A stretch of DNA of 64,000 nucleotides from an uncultured delta proteobacterium (lineage in GTDB: Bacteria; Desulfobacterota; Desulfobulbia; Desulfobulbales; Desulfocapsaceae), in contig CAIQWD010000116.1 in assembly GCA_903875445.1 (NCBI GenBank), positions 1 through 64,000 of the forward strand. The letters run 5' to 3'. This document shows positions 52,653 through 63,067 of this stretch, one piece after another. Positions within the stretch are counted from its first letter, which is position 1. The number at the start of each line of letters is the position of its first letter. Under the pieces are notes generated by a model that ran no database searches, was not told the DNA's origin, and saw nothing but the letters and a program-made list of their open reading frames with translations. The translations under genes and the position numbers were made by a program.

Positions 52653-53741
52653 ATGGCTGATCGAGTATTTAATTTCGCTCCCGGGCCGGCAACACTCCCC
52701 TATGAAGTATTGCAGAAAGCCGGACAGGATGTCGTCAATTTTCAGCAAACAGGAATCGGACTTATCGAAATCAGTCACCGGTCCAAGGAGTTCATCGCCG
52801 TTGCCGATGAGACCGAAGCCAATCTGCGTGAGCTGATGGCAATTCCGAGTAACTACAAGGTGCTGTTTTTGCAAGGTGGTGCCTCAAGTCAATTCTTCAT
52901 GGTCCCGATGAATCTGCTCGGCCCCGGAAAGAAAGGGACATATCTCAACACCGGTGCCTGGTCAAAAAAGGCCATTAAAGAAGCAAAATTGTTCGGCACG
53001 GTAGAAGTCCCCTTCTCCAGTGAAGAAAGCGGTTTCAAGCGGGTACCAAAACCAGGGGAATATGCTACTGCCGATGACTCTGAGTACCTTTATTATGTAT
53101 CCAACAACACTATCTATGGCACCCAGTTTCCTGACCTGCCGGTGTCTGATAAAATGTTGATCAGCGACATGAGTTCGGATATCCTTTCCCGCCCCGTCGA
53201 TGTTTCCAGGTTCGGCCTCATTTTTGCCGGCGCACAAAAGAACCTCGGGCCGGCTGGGGTTACCGTGGTTATCATCAGGGATGATCTACTCACACGGACT
53301 CCGGCAAACACCCCGACAATGCTGGCCTACAAGACCCATGCCGACAAAGGGTCGATGTTTAATACTCCTCCCTGTTTTTCTATTTATGTGATGGGTGAAG
53401 TACTGAAATGGCTGAAAAAGATCGGCGGAACTGCGGCTATCGAAAAAATTAATAAGAAAAAGGCGGAGATGCTCTATGCTGCCATTGATCGGACCGACTA
53501 TTATCGCGGTCATGCCGAGAAAGAGTCGCGTTCCCTGATGAACGTCCCCTTTAATCTTCCGACCAAGGAACTTGAGGCAAAGTTTATTGCCGAGGCCACG
53601 GCCGTAGGCCTCAATGGCCTCAAGGGACATCGTTCGCTTGGTGGCTGCCGAGCCTCCATTTACAATGCCTTCCCCCTTGAAGGTGTAGTCAAACTGGTTG
53701 AATTCATGCAAGAATTTGCAGCAAAGAATCCCGCCGCCTGA
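52653..53741 (+). CDS. serC: phosphoserine aminotransferase
   Basis: SerC makes phosphoserine from 3-phosphohydroxypyruvate. The 362-residue PLP enzyme has FNFAPGPATLP, GGASSQF, the PLP Lys in AGAQKNLGPAG, and the C-terminal GHRSLGGCRASIYNA. A good AGGAG lies upstream (52641). It overlaps the next radical SAM gene by one base. Confidence 0.96.
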   Translation: MADRVFNFAPGPATLPYEVLQKAGQDVVNFQQTGIGLIEISHRSKEFIAVADETEANLRELMAIPSNYKVLFLQGGASSQFFMVPMNLLGPGKKGTYLNTGAWSKKAIKEAKLFGTVEVPFSSEESGFKRVPKPGEYATADDSEYLYYVSNNTIYGTQFPDLPVSDKMLISDMSSDILSRPVDVSRFGLIFAGAQKNLGPAGVTVVIIRDDLLTRTPANTPTMLAYKTHADKGSMFNTPPCFSIYVMGEVLKWLKKIGGTAAIEKINKKKAEMLYAAIDRTDYYRGHAEKESRSLMNVPFNLPTKELEAKFIAEATAVGLNGLKGHRSLGGCRASIYNAFPLEGVVKLVEFMQEFAAKNPAA

Positions 53742-54610
53742 TGGAGTATGTAGGCAATGTCATCCGACCGCCCAGTGAGGCTGATGCTCTCATCCTCCAG
53801 GTCACGGTCGGATGTTCATATAATAAATGTACCTTCTGCGGTGCCTATAAAGATGTTTCCTTCACTATCAAGGACGAGGCGGCAATAATCCGGGACCTTC
53901 AGTTTGCCGGACAATATTGCCGGAATCATCGTAGGGTGTTTCTTGCCGACGGTGATGTGCTTATTCTTTCGCAAAAAAGGCTGGTTCGCCTTTTGCATCT
54001 CATTCGCCAATATCTTCCCTGGATCTCAAGAATTTCTCTTTATGGCAATGCCAGAGCGATTCGCGGAAAAAGTCACGACAATTTGCAGGAATTGAAGACT
54101 CTTGGGCTTGATCGGGTGTATATGGGACTTGAAAGTGGTTGCGATGCTATATTGCAACACGTCAAAAAAGGCGAAACCGCCGAGACAATGATAGCCGCCG
54201 CAAAAAAAATCCGCGACTCCAGGCTTTTTCTCTCGGTCACCGCGCTTCTGGGTCTTGGCGGCGTGGCCTTGTCCAAGCGTCATGCGGAGGAAACAGCAAA
54301 GGTGCTGACGGCAATGGCCCCCAATCAAATCGCCATCCTCACTTTGATGCCCTTGGCAAATACGCTTTTGGGAGAAGAGGTGCTTGCCGGGAAATTCCTC
54401 CTGCCGAATCCGCAAGAAATTCTTACTGAACTCTCTCTGCTCATTGAGCGTCTGCGAGATGTTCGCTGCCAGTTTCACGCTAATCACACCTCAAGCTATC
54501 TGCCCCTCTCCGGACGACTGCCGAAAGACCGGGAGGCTCTTCTTGCAGCACTCGGAAAGGCAAGGAGCGGAGCAGTATCTCTCGTTCCGGAACAGAGGCG
54601 AGCACTATGA
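53741..54610 (+). CDS. radical SAM protein, unknown substrate
   Basis: The 289-residue protein binds a 4Fe-4S cluster through C-SYNK-C-TF-C, a CX4CX2C spacing rather than the usual CX3CX2C, near residue 28. The barrel continues with SLYGNAR and VYMGLESG. It lacks a B12-binding domain and is shorter than MiaB-type enzymes. The gene is coupled to serC and rlmN. Substrate not assignable. Confidence 0.82.
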   Translation: MEYVGNVIRPPSEADALILQVTVGCSYNKCTFCGAYKDVSFTIKDEAAIIRDLQFAGQYCRNHRRVFLADGDVLILSQKRLVRLLHLIRQYLPWISRISLYGNARAIRGKSHDNLQELKTLGLDRVYMGLESGCDAILQHVKKGETAETMIAAAKKIRDSRLFLSVTALLGLGGVALSKRHAEETAKVLTAMAPNQIAILTLMPLANTLLGEEVLAGKFLLPNPQEILTELSLLIERLRDVRCQFHANHTSSYLPLSGRLPKDREALLAALGKARSGAVSLVPEQRRAL

Positions 54611-55692
54611 GTACCTTGATGAAAACCGACTTGAAAAATCTCACCCAAGAACAGTTGATCGCCTTCGTCGTCAGTCTTGGTCAGCCAGCTTTTCGGGCAA
54701 AGCAGATTATGGGCTGGCTCTATCGCCCGGAGATAACCGAGTTTTCGCAGATGACGGATCTTGCCAAGGTATTCAGAAGTATCCTGGAAGAAAACGCCTA
54801 TATTTCGCACTTCGCCAGTCCCATCCTTGAAAAGGCTGCCGACGGTTGCGTCAAGTTTGGTTTTCGCCTCCATGACGATAATATCGTTGAGGCCGTCCTG
54901 ATCCCTGAACCGGATCGAAACACTCTGTGCATCTCCTCGCAGGTCGGTTGCGCCATGGGCTGCTCTTTTTGTCTGACCGGAACTATGGGATTTAAAAGAA
55001 ATCTCACCCCGGCAGAGATTGTCAATCAGATATGCGCGGCCAGGGACTACCTGCTTGCAGAACCCAAGGAAAAACTCATCGGTCCGGACAGAGTTACCAA
55101 TGTAGTCTATATGGGGATGGGAGAACCGCTCAATAATCTTGACAACGTTCTCGCCTCCTTGTCGATCATTACCGAACAAAAAGGTTTGGATCTGACCCCC
55201 AGAAGAATCACCGTCTCAACCTGTGGAATAGTGCCGAAGCTTAGGGAGTTAGGAGAAAAATCAACAGTCAATCTGGCAATTTCCCTGCATGCTGTCGATG
55301 ATGCTACGCGCAGGAAGTTGATGCCGATAAACGACCGTTATTCGATCGATGATCTACTCGCCGCCTGCCGTGATTTTCCCATGCCGAAAAGAAAAAGAAT
55401 CATGTTTGAGTATATCCTCTTGAAAGGCATTAACGACAGCGACCATGATGCCATGGAACTGGCTCGCAAACTGAAAGGCATCCCCTGTAAAATCAACCTT
55501 CTTCCTTACAATGAATCGCCGACCTTGCCCTACCGGAGCCCTGGCATGGAAAGGCTTATGGCTTTTCAAAAGATCCTCCTCGATGCCCACTTTACGGTGT
55601 TCATCAGGAACAGTCGGGGTTCCGATATCTCTGCGGCATGTGGGCAGCTTGCTACCAAGTCTTCAATTGAGAAAGAATTGGGCAGTTGTTAA
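54607..55692 (+). CDS. rlmN: dual-specificity 23S rRNA A2503 / tRNA A37 C2-methyltransferase
   Basis: The 361-residue radical SAM enzyme has the cluster motif CAMGCSFC, QVGC upstream, GMGEPL(NN), and the C-terminal CGQLA cysteine that carries the methyl. The start overlaps the preceding gene (ATGA). Its end overlaps the convergent DUF445 gene by four bases. Confidence 0.95.
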   Translation: MSTLMKTDLKNLTQEQLIAFVVSLGQPAFRAKQIMGWLYRPEITEFSQMTDLAKVFRSILEENAYISHFASPILEKAADGCVKFGFRLHDDNIVEAVLIPEPDRNTLCISSQVGCAMGCSFCLTGTMGFKRNLTPAEIVNQICAARDYLLAEPKEKLIGPDRVTNVVYMGMGEPLNNLDNVLASLSIITEQKGLDLTPRRITVSTCGIVPKLRELGEKSTVNLAISLHAVDDATRRKLMPINDRYSIDDLLAACRDFPMPKRKRIMFEYILLKGINDSDHDAMELARKLKGIPCKINLLPYNESPTLPYRSPGMERLMAFQKILLDAHFTVFIRNSRGSDISAACGQLATKSSIEKELGSC

Positions 55693-57293
55693 AGAAAAAA
55701 CAGATTGCCGCAGCCAATTATAAATCCGAGTAACCAACCGAAAAGATTAATATATTTGAATTGTTCCTGCATAATCGAAAGCAGCAGGCCTTCCAGTCTC
55801 AAGAGATTGAGGGAATTTACTTTCTCTGTAACAATTTTTTTAATATTCAGAGATTGGACAAGGCCGGGCACCTCGGTGGCGAGCATAGCGGAAGTCCTTT
55901 TTTGTAAAGACTTGGCCATACCATCTTTCACGCCGGCAGGGACGATATTTGCCATTTTCCCGATTTTTTTCTGCAGCAGAGCGGCAGCCATCGAGTCAAT
56001 CAGCGATTCTATTGTATCAAAGGTCTCCGGGGATTGGAGAATCGAGCAGAGTTCCTGGGTCAACCAGGTCTTTTGGGTCGACAACGATTCTTCTCCAAGC
56101 AGCATTGTACCTACTTGCTGCAGGCTGGTGGAACCCGATTCAAAATGATTCTCCATGTTTGCTTTAAGCATTGAAGTAAGCAATGCCGAAATATCTTTGC
56201 CTCTGAGCACCAGCATCATCTGGTGCGTGCAGCGGGAGCAAAACTCTTCGATCACGCCTTGATCATTGGCTTTTATAAATTGCACAATAGGCTTATGCAA
56301 AAACTCCCTGCTTCTCTCCCGGATAATATGGACGACCTTGGCCTGCACCTCTTCGGATTCCAGCCAAGCAACAATATCATCATTTTTTTCAATGAGATAG
56401 GCTCGAATTTTTTCTTCCACCGTCTCCATGCGCAAAAAGCCACGAACCATATCGGCCATCGGGCCCATCGAACCAATAAAGCTGTCAACTCCCTCACAAC
56501 CACCCTTGACGATCTTATCCCGCACCTCAGGCTCGGAAACAATTGCTGCCAAACGCTTGAGAAACGCAGGTGTCTGTTTCTCTAAAGTGACTTGCAGCAA
56601 TTCAAGAAGAGAGCCGGGAAGAAGATCGCTCAAGGATTTTCCCCGCTGCAAAATGCCGTAAACCTGTTGGTGCATGAAATCTTCCACCCATTGCTCCATC
56701 GCCTCACCCATAAACATCCGGGCAATATTCTCCTCGATAAAGCCGTAAACCATTTCCCTTTGCGAACCGCCGACAACCGATCCTATCTCGGATGCAAGAA
56801 ATTGTTCCATTCGCAGCTCAATGGATCGTTCGGCAATCTCCTTGAATTCCTCTGAACCGATAAAAAGACGGATCTTTTCTTTGACTTGATAAATGACGGT
56901 TTTGCTGCCGATATCAAAATATACTCGAAATTTCGCTGGAACTATTGAAGCGAGAGTTCCAAGATTTTGCTGTAACACCCCTTCTATTCCGTCTTTGATA
57001 AGGCAGAACAAATGATGTTGAAAAGCCTCATTTTGCAAGCCCTTGCCGATCTCTTCGCTGGTCAAGAGATGATCTCCGACAACCTCTCCCATATTTTTGG
57101 CAAAATCCAGCCTCTTGGAAGGAATGACGCCCGGGGTCATCGGCACCCTGATTCCGGCAATTTTCCAAGGTTGCAAGGGCCGGAACAACATTCTGATCGC
57201 AACGTGGTTGGTCAGATATCCGATGAAAGCACCGGTAATCGGAGGTGCGGCATATTTTGTGAGACTGAGTATTTCAGGCGAGAGGTCGAACAT
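55689..57293 (-). CDS. DUF445 (YheB-type) membrane protein
   Basis: The 534-residue protein has an N-terminal membrane segment and the DUF445 opening GAFIGYLTNHVAIRMLFRP, then a helical, amphipathic body (about 100-490), and ends in a second hydrophobic segment (YINLFGWLLGFIIGCGNLFFL). The start MFDLSPEILSL is preferred over 57383. It overlaps gph by 20 bases and is translated from the same transcript. Function unknown. Confidence 0.82.
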   Translation of the reverse strand: MFDLSPEILSLTKYAAPPITGAFIGYLTNHVAIRMLFRPLQPWKIAGIRVPMTPGVIPSKRLDFAKNMGEVVGDHLLTSEEIGKGLQNEAFQHHLFCLIKDGIEGVLQQNLGTLASIVPAKFRVYFDIGSKTVIYQVKEKIRLFIGSEEFKEIAERSIELRMEQFLASEIGSVVGGSQREMVYGFIEENIARMFMGEAMEQWVEDFMHQQVYGILQRGKSLSDLLPGSLLELLQVTLEKQTPAFLKRLAAIVSEPEVRDKIVKGGCEGVDSFIGSMGPMADMVRGFLRMETVEEKIRAYLIEKNDDIVAWLESEEVQAKVVHIIRERSREFLHKPIVQFIKANDQGVIEEFCSRCTHQMMLVLRGKDISALLTSMLKANMENHFESGSTSLQQVGTMLLGEESLSTQKTWLTQELCSILQSPETFDTIESLIDSMAAALLQKKIGKMANIVPAGVKDGMAKSLQKRTSAMLATEVPGLVQSLNIKKIVTEKVNSLNLLRLEGLLLSIMQEQFKYINLFGWLLGFIIGCGNLFFL

Positions 57294-57933
57294 ATTGTAA
57301 AAGCTCCATTGGGCTATTGATGATAAAATCGGGGTTTTCTTCCCGTAATGCTTGGATGCTGCAAAAACCCCAGGACACTGCAACGGTAGTCATTCCGGCG
57401 GCTTTGCCGGTCCGGATATCGATACCCGAATCCCCGACGAAAAGCATATTCCGAGGACAGTTTCCCAACCTTTCGGCTATTGCAAGAGCAACGGTCGGAT
57501 CGGGCTTTTTGGCAACCCCATCCCTTTGACCATAAACACAGGCAAACGGCTCTCCGGGAAAAAACTTTTCGATAAAGAGTTTGGTGAAGGCGTGTGGCTT
57601 ATTGGATAACACGGCAATGCCGATGCCCTGTTTTTTAAGATTGAGCAACAGGTCGTCTATCCCGTCGTAAAGATGGCAGGTATTCTGCCAATTCTCCGAA
57701 TAAAGCTGAAAAAACATCCGGTAGCAAGCCTTGAGAAGATGTTGTTCCGTGCCGGGTGGAGTAATCCTTTCAATGAGGATCTTCAAACCATCGCCGATAA
57801 AACGTCTATATTCATTCAATGTGTGAACCGGGAGACTATGGTGGGTAAGAACAGCATTGGCGGTTTCGGCGATATCCTCTAGAGTATCAACGAGGGTGCC
57901 ATCCAAATCAAATATTATTGATAGATGTGACAT
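57274..57933 (-). CDS. gph: HAD-family phosphatase (phosphoglycolate phosphatase-like)
   Basis: The 219-residue HAD hydrolase has FDLDGTLVDT (nucleophile Asp), SNKPHAF, KPDPTVAL and FVGDSGIDIRTGKAAGM. The cap domain fits the Gph/PhoE group. Gph removes phosphoglycolate produced from DNA repair; the substrate is inferred. Confidence 0.85.
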   Translation of the reverse strand: MSHLSIIFDLDGTLVDTLEDIAETANAVLTHHSLPVHTLNEYRRFIGDGLKILIERITPPGTEQHLLKACYRMFFQLYSENWQNTCHLYDGIDDLLLNLKKQGIGIAVLSNKPHAFTKLFIEKFFPGEPFACVYGQRDGVAKKPDPTVALAIAERLGNCPRNMLFVGDSGIDIRTGKAAGMTTVAVSWGFCSIQALREENPDFIINSPMELLQYVRPLA

Positions 57934-58124
57934 TGAATAATTTATGTGCAGTTATATAGAATGGTTATTCAAATATTGATTATGAAAATAGCGAGGTTGA
58001 ATAGCGCATGGAGATAAGAACCGGAGAAAAACCAATTTTCCCTTTCTTTTTTATTTTTTTTTTATATTATCAGTGCAAACAAAACAATAACACCAACTCA
58101 TAATTTTCTTCCCAAGGTGCGCTT

Positions 58125-58772
58125 ATGTGGTTTGTCAGATTTTTAACTTCCTCGATCGGTAAGAAACTCATTATGGCAACATCAGGGTTGCTGTTGTTTT
58201 TATTTTTATGCACCCATGTGGCCGGAAATGCCACTATCTTCATGAGCAGTAAAGTTTTTCAAGGATATGCCAATGAACTGCACAGTCATCCGCTTATAGT
58301 GCTGACGTTCAGTTTAGGTTTACTTGCGGTTTTCCTGGTCCATATTGTCGTCGGTCTCTATCTGTTCTACCAGAACCGAGCTGTGAGCAACTCCAGATAC
58401 GCTGTTTGCACCCGTGTTGTCAAGAACTCATTCGCCTCTGAAACCATGCCCTACACCGGATTGTTTCTCCTGGCATTTCTTGTTGTCCATATCTTTGGTT
58501 TCACCTTCTCTCCCAAAACCGTCCTCATCTCGGTGACAGTCAAGCAATTGTTGAGCAACTTTTTTTATGCACTCTTCTACATTCTTGCTTTCGCGGCCCT
58601 GTTCATTCATCTCAGCCACGGTTTTTGGAGCATGCTGCAGACCTTCGGCGTCAATCATCCCAGGTATAATATTCTGATCGCCAGGCTTACCATAATTATC
58701 CCGCTGTTTTTCTTTCTGGTATTCGCAGGCGTTGCTTTTTATTTTATGACCGGTCTCGGGGCATCCTACTGA
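58125..58772 (+). CDS. frdC: succinate dehydrogenase/fumarate reductase cytochrome b subunit
   Basis: The 215-residue protein has five hydrophobic helices and axial His candidates in THVAG, HSHPL, HIVVG, HIFGF and HLSHGFWS, as in type B di-haem subunits (Wolinella FrdC, Bacillus SdhC). It holds two haems b and links menaquinone to the flavoprotein. First gene of a C-A-B operon. Confidence 0.9.
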   Translation: MWFVRFLTSSIGKKLIMATSGLLLFLFLCTHVAGNATIFMSSKVFQGYANELHSHPLIVLTFSLGLLAVFLVHIVVGLYLFYQNRAVSNSRYAVCTRVVKNSFASETMPYTGLFLLAFLVVHIFGFTFSPKTVLISVTVKQLLSNFFYALFYILAFAALFIHLSHGFWSMLQTFGVNHPRYNILIARLTIIIPLFFFLVFAGVAFYFMTGLGASY

Positions 58773-58860
58773 TTGCCGATAGACGAGCGATAAACACTTT
58801 TCATATAATCTGCGATTCACTGGATTATCCACAAAAAGAAACTAGACAAGGCTTTGCAAT

Positions 58861-60789
58861 ATGGAACTCAATTCTCGTGCACCATCCGGCCCCCTGGAAA
58901 AAAAATGGAGCAATCATCGTTTTTCCAACAAGCTTGTCAATCCTGCCAACAGGAGAAAATTCAGCATAATTGTTGTGGGCACAGGTCTTGCCGGCGCATC
59001 GGCTTCGGCGACCCTTGCCGAACAGGGATATCAGGTTAAAACCTTCTGTATTCAAGACAGCCCGAGGCGCGCCCACTCCATTGCCGCCCAAGGCGGGATC
59101 AATGCGGCAAAAAACTATCAAAATGACGGCGATTCCATCCACCGGCTGTTTTACGATACCATCAAAGGCGGTGACTTTCGGGCGAGAGAGGCAAATGTTT
59201 ATCGACTGGCAGAAGTCAGTAATCAGATAATCGATCAATGTGTGGCGCAAGGCGTTCCCTTTGCCAGAGAGTATGGCGGAACGCTCGCCAACAGATCTTT
59301 CGGTGGCGCCCAGGTATCGAGAACATTTTATGCCCGTGGTCAGACCGGACAGCAGCTCCTTCTCGGCGCCTACGGTGCACTGTCGCGGCAGATCCACAGC
59401 GGCAGGGTAAAAATGTACACCCGCCGGGAAATGATGGATGTGGTGGTTGTCGACGGAAGGGCCAGGGGCATCACCGTCCGTAACGTCATGACCGGAGAGA
59501 TTGAAAGTCACGTTGCCGATGTTGTTATTCTCGCCACCGGCGGTTATGGCAACGTCTATTTTCTCTCCACCAATGCCATGGCTTCGAATGTCACAGCGGC
59601 CTGGCGCGCTCACAAGCGTGGTGCGGGGTTTGCCAACCCTTCTTTTGTGCAGATCCATCCGACCTGCATTCCGGTGCACGGCGATTATCAATCAAAGCTC
59701 ACCCTCATGAGTGAGAGCCTGCGTAACGACGGTCGCGTTTGGGTACCGAAGACCAAAGGCGATACCCGCAAACCGGCCGACATCCCGGAAAGCGACAGGG
59801 ATTATTACCTGGAAAATAAATATCCGAGTTTCGGCAACCTGGTACCCCGAGATGTCGCCTCGCGTAATGCCAAGGAACAATGTGATTACGGCAAGGGAGT
59901 CGGCACCACCGGACTTGCCGTTTATCTGGATTTTGCCGATGCCATCAAACGGGACGGCAGGGATACCATCTACAAAAAGTATGGTAACCTCTTCCAGATG
60001 TACGAAAAGATCACCGACAGCGATCCAATGGTGGAACCGATGATGATCTATCCCGCAGTCCACTATACCATGGGCGGACTCTGGGTTGATTACGATTTAA
60101 TGACCACTATTCCCGGTCTCTTTGCTATCGGCGAATGCAACTTCTCCGACCATGGCGCCAATCGCCTCGGGGCAAGTGCTTTGATGCAGGGGCTGGCCGA
60201 CGGTTATTTTATTATTGCCACCTCCATCGCCCACTATCTGGGAACACATAAACTGGAAAAAATAAGCGAGCATGCCGACCCGTTCATCGATTCAAAACGT
60301 TGGGTGGATGACAGGATCTCCAAGATGTTGAAGAATAGCGTCGGCGGTTCGGCCGGAAAATTCACGGTTGATGAAATCCATAAGGAACTCGGCAGATTGA
60401 TGTGGGATAATTGCGGCATGGCCAGGAACAAAGCGGGCCTCGAAGCCGCCCTCGAAGAACTCCCGAAGATCAGGAAAAAGTTCTGGGATTCCGTATACCT
60501 TCCCGGAACGAACAAAGAAATAAACCAATCGCTGGAAAGGGCAGGAAGAGTTGCCGATTTTCTTGAGTTTGGCGAAATCATGATCCGCGATGCCCTGGCA
60601 AGAGAGGAATCCTGCGGCTGCCACCTGCGGGAAGAGAGCCAAACCGAAGAGAATGAGGCTAAACGAGATGATGTCAATTTTTCCCACGTCTCGGTCTGGG
60701 AACACGCCGGCAACGAGAAAGCACCCGTCATGCATAAGGAACCGCTGGTTTTCGAATATGTGACACCCAGTCAACGCAGTTATAAATAG
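58861..60789 (+). CDS. frdA: succinate dehydrogenase/fumarate reductase flavoprotein subunit
   Basis: The 642-residue flavoprotein has the FAD-binding [19 protein letters not shown], the covalent-FAD His in [15 protein letters not shown] and HYTMGGLW, and [15 protein letters not shown]-like ECN motif. Its size and Wolinella-type features fit the C-A-B order. Direction (fumarate or succinate) cannot be read from sequence. Confidence 0.95.
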   Translation: MELNSRAPSGPLEKKWSNHRFSNKLVNPANRRKFSIIVVGTGLAGASASATLAEQGYQVKTFCIQDSPRRAHSIAAQGGINAAKNYQNDGDSIHRLFYDTIKGGDFRAREANVYRLAEVSNQIIDQCVAQGVPFAREYGGTLANRSFGGAQVSRTFYARGQTGQQLLLGAYGALSRQIHSGRVKMYTRREMMDVVVVDGRARGITVRNVMTGEIESHVADVVILATGGYGNVYFLSTNAMASNVTAAWRAHKRGAGFANPSFVQIHPTCIPVHGDYQSKLTLMSESLRNDGRVWVPKTKGDTRKPADIPESDRDYYLENKYPSFGNLVPRDVASRNAKEQCDYGKGVGTTGLAVYLDFADAIKRDGRDTIYKKYGNLFQMYEKITDSDPMVEPMMIYPAVHYTMGGLWVDYDLMTTIPGLFAIGECNFSDHGANRLGASALMQGLADGYFIIATSIAHYLGTHKLEKISEHADPFIDSKRWVDDRISKMLKNSVGGSAGKFTVDEIHKELGRLMWDNCGMARNKAGLEAALEELPKIRKKFWDSVYLPGTNKEINQSLERAGRVADFLEFGEIMIRDALAREESCGCHLREESQTEENEAKRDDVNFSHVSVWEHAGNEKAPVMHKEPLVFEYVTPSQRSYK

Positions 60790-60845
60790 AAGATACACCA
60801 CGCCGTAACAGCGGGCTTAAACAGAAATTTTAAGGTAGAGACACT

Positions 60846-61601
60846 ATGAGCAGCATTAACCTGACGCTGAAGATCTGGCGACAACCGAACAGTGATGCAT
60901 TGGGCGCGTTCGAAACGTATCTCCTGGACGGCATTCATACCGATATGTCTTTTCTCGAAATGCTTGATGTGCTTAACGAAAAACTCACGAAGGAAGGAAG
61001 GGATCCGGTAGCCTTCGATCACGATTGTCGCGAGGGTATCTGTGGGATGTGCGGTGCGGTGGTGAACGGTGTCGCCCACGGCCCGGAAAAGGAAGTAACC
61101 CTCTGTCAGCTGCATATGCGCCATTTTCAAAGCGGCGATATCCTGGTCATTGAACCTTTTCGCTCACGGGCCTATCCTATCAAGAAAGATCTCCTGGTTG
61201 ACCGGTCGGCACTTGATCGCATCATTCAGGCCGGCGGCTACGTCTCGGTCAATACCGGAGGAACCCCGGACGGCAATAGTCTCCCAATCCCGTCCCAACA
61301 GGCTGAATTGGCCATGGATGCCGCAGCTTGTATCGGTTGCGGGGCCTGCGTTGCCAGTTGTCCTAATGGTGCCGCCATGCTCTTTACCAGTGCCAAGATT
61401 TCGCAACTCGCCCTCCTCCCGCAAGGTCAGGTGGAACGGAAAACCCGCGCCCTGGCGATGGTTGCCCAAATGGATGAAGAAGGTTTCGGCAACTGTACCA
61501 ATGCCCGTGAATGTGAGGCTGTGTGCCCTAAGGGGATATCCATTCGCAATATTGCCCGAATGAACAAGGAATTTCTTAGGGCAGTGCTCGCCGAAGGATA
61601 A
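60846..61601 (+). CDS. frdB: succinate dehydrogenase/fumarate reductase iron-sulfur subunit
   Basis: The 251-residue protein carries a 2Fe-2S ferredoxin site ([10 protein letters not shown]...C), a 4Fe-4S site [12 protein letters not shown] and the [12 protein letters not shown] 3Fe-4S site, all expected clusters. It bridges FrdA and FrdC. A hairpin terminator follows, so the operon ends here. Confidence 0.96.
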   Translation: MSSINLTLKIWRQPNSDALGAFETYLLDGIHTDMSFLEMLDVLNEKLTKEGRDPVAFDHDCREGICGMCGAVVNGVAHGPEKEVTLCQLHMRHFQSGDILVIEPFRSRAYPIKKDLLVDRSALDRIIQAGGYVSVNTGGTPDGNSLPIPSQQAELAMDAAACIGCGACVASCPNGAAMLFTSAKISQLALLPQGQVERKTRALAMVAQMDEEGFGNCTNARECEAVCPKGISIRNIARMNKEFLRAVLAEG

Positions 61602-61639
61602 TAAATCTGCCATACTTTTTTATTAAGAGGGACAAAACG

Positions 61640-61683
61640 AACCTGCTTGATGCCGTTTTTTGGGCACCAAGCAGGTTTTTTTG
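61640..61683 (+). terminator. intrinsic terminator of frdCAB
   Basis: AACCTGCTTG and CAAGCAGGTT form a perfect 10-bp stem extended by GCC/GGC around a T-rich loop, followed by a T-run. It lies 39 bases after the frdB stop and 14 bases before the next gene. Confidence 0.85.
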
Positions 61684-61696
61684 TTATAATATTCTT

Positions 61697-62728
61697 ATGT
61701 TTTATGACGTAATTATCATCGGTGCCGGTCCAGGTGGCTTGGCCTGCGCTACGGCTGCCGCCTCCCATGGCTTAACCACCCTGGTTGTAGAACGTAAAAA
61801 AACCCTTGGTAGAAAGGTTTGCGCCGGAGGCATCACCTGGAACGGTTTGCTAAAAAAGATCCCGTTTGATATCTCGGAAAAACAATTTGCAAAACAGCAG
61901 GTTTTTACCCGTTTTCAGCAGATTTGCGTGTCGTCACCGACCCCAATAATCGCCACAGTGAACAGGGAGAAACTAGGGCAAAAAATGGCTCTGCAGGCTG
62001 TTCAAGCCGGAGTGGAAATTCGTCTCGGTTACCAGGTGATTTCCATTGATAGCCAAAATCTCCTCTGTGAAGACAGAGCAACCGGGAAAAAAGAGCAGCT
62101 GACTTTCACCTCCCTCGTTGGTGCCGACGGTTCATCTTCTCTGGTGCGAAGGGCACTCGGACTAGCCATTAGCGACATCGGAATAGGGATAAATTATCAA
62201 GTTCCTGGAGACTATCCTGAAATGCAATGGCATTTGGACAGTTCCTTATTTGCCAACGGCTATGCCTGGGTCTTCCCCCATCGGGATACCGCATCGATCG
62301 GTGCCTATGTTGACTCGAAACGCATGAAGGCCAGTATCTTGAAGACCAATCTCCTCACCTGGGGGGACAAGTACGGTTATCCGTTACGTCGGCATAAGGC
62401 CTCGGCGGAATTGATTAATTTTGATTTTCGCGGGTGGCATTTCGGCAACATCTTTCTCGTTGGTGACGCCGCCGGACTGGCCTCCGGCCTTACCGGCGAA
62501 GGTATCTACCCGGCGATTGTTTCCGGGGAAACGGTGGGCCATTTTCTTGCCGATCCCCACTATGATACGACACCGCTCAGAAATCTTATTAAGAACCAGG
62601 CAATTCACCGTAAGATGGTGACCCTTACCGGGAAAAACCGCATCCTTGCAACACTAGTCGCAGAGATTGTAACTTTCTGTCTAAGAACAAAAGCCCTTAA
62701 TTTCAGCTCCATTGAGATGGCTCATTGA
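61697..62728 (+). CDS. geranylgeranyl reductase family FAD-dependent oxidoreductase
   Basis: The 343-residue protein has the FAD start DVIIIGAGPGGLACATAA, GRKVCAGGI, GADGSSSLVRRALG and VGDAAGLASGLTGEGIYPAI, the geranylgeranyl reductase signatures. Family members saturate isoprenoid double bonds in chlorophyll precursors, archaeal lipids or menaquinone (MenJ). Next to a menaquinone-linked fumarate reductase, quinone tail reduction is a reasonable guess. Confidence 0.85.
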   Translation: MFYDVIIIGAGPGGLACATAAASHGLTTLVVERKKTLGRKVCAGGITWNGLLKKIPFDISEKQFAKQQVFTRFQQICVSSPTPIIATVNREKLGQKMALQAVQAGVEIRLGYQVISIDSQNLLCEDRATGKKEQLTFTSLVGADGSSSLVRRALGLAISDIGIGINYQVPGDYPEMQWHLDSSLFANGYAWVFPHRDTASIGAYVDSKRMKASILKTNLLTWGDKYGYPLRRHKASAELINFDFRGWHFGNIFLVGDAAGLASGLTGEGIYPAIVSGETVGHFLADPHYDTTPLRNLIKNQAIHRKMVTLTGKNRILATLVAEIVTFCLRTKALNFSSIEMAH

Positions 62729-62761
62729 CTCTTTGTTGCAACAGATCACCTCGGATTGACA

Positions 62762-63034
62762 ATGCAGAAAAAAAGCCGAAAACAATTGGTACTGATTAAT
62801 GTGATATTCACGGTCATCTGTGTCGGAATCCTTGTTTTTCTATTCAAAGCCCCGAAGGAAACGACCTCCCCTCTTCCCCACGATGATATTCACAACCCTT
62901 TCTTTGCCATAGAAAGTAAAAAAGAGGCGGAACAATCTTGCCTTTCCTGTCATGACCAGGGCAAGGAGGCCCCGCTGCCGGAGAATCACCCCCCCAAATA
63001 TCGCTGCCTGTTTTGCCACAAGCGCAACCGATAA
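62762..63034 (+). CDS. membrane-anchored small diheme c-type cytochrome
   Basis: This 90-residue protein has one N-terminal membrane helix (LVLINVIFTVICVGILVFLF) and two CXXCH motifs (CLSCH, CLFCH), with spaced His residues (NHPPK, HDDIHNP) that may serve as distal ligands. It resembles periplasmic electron carriers of anaerobes. ATG 62762 is chosen over a TTG at 62756. Downstream of the geranylgeranyl-reductase-like gene. Confidence 0.85.
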   Translation: MQKKSRKQLVLINVIFTVICVGILVFLFKAPKETTSPLPHDDIHNPFFAIESKKEAEQSCLSCHDQGKEAPLPENHPPKYRCLFCHKRNR

Positions 63035-63067
63035 TTGTCAGAAGTTTTCTCTGTCTACTCTCTGTTT

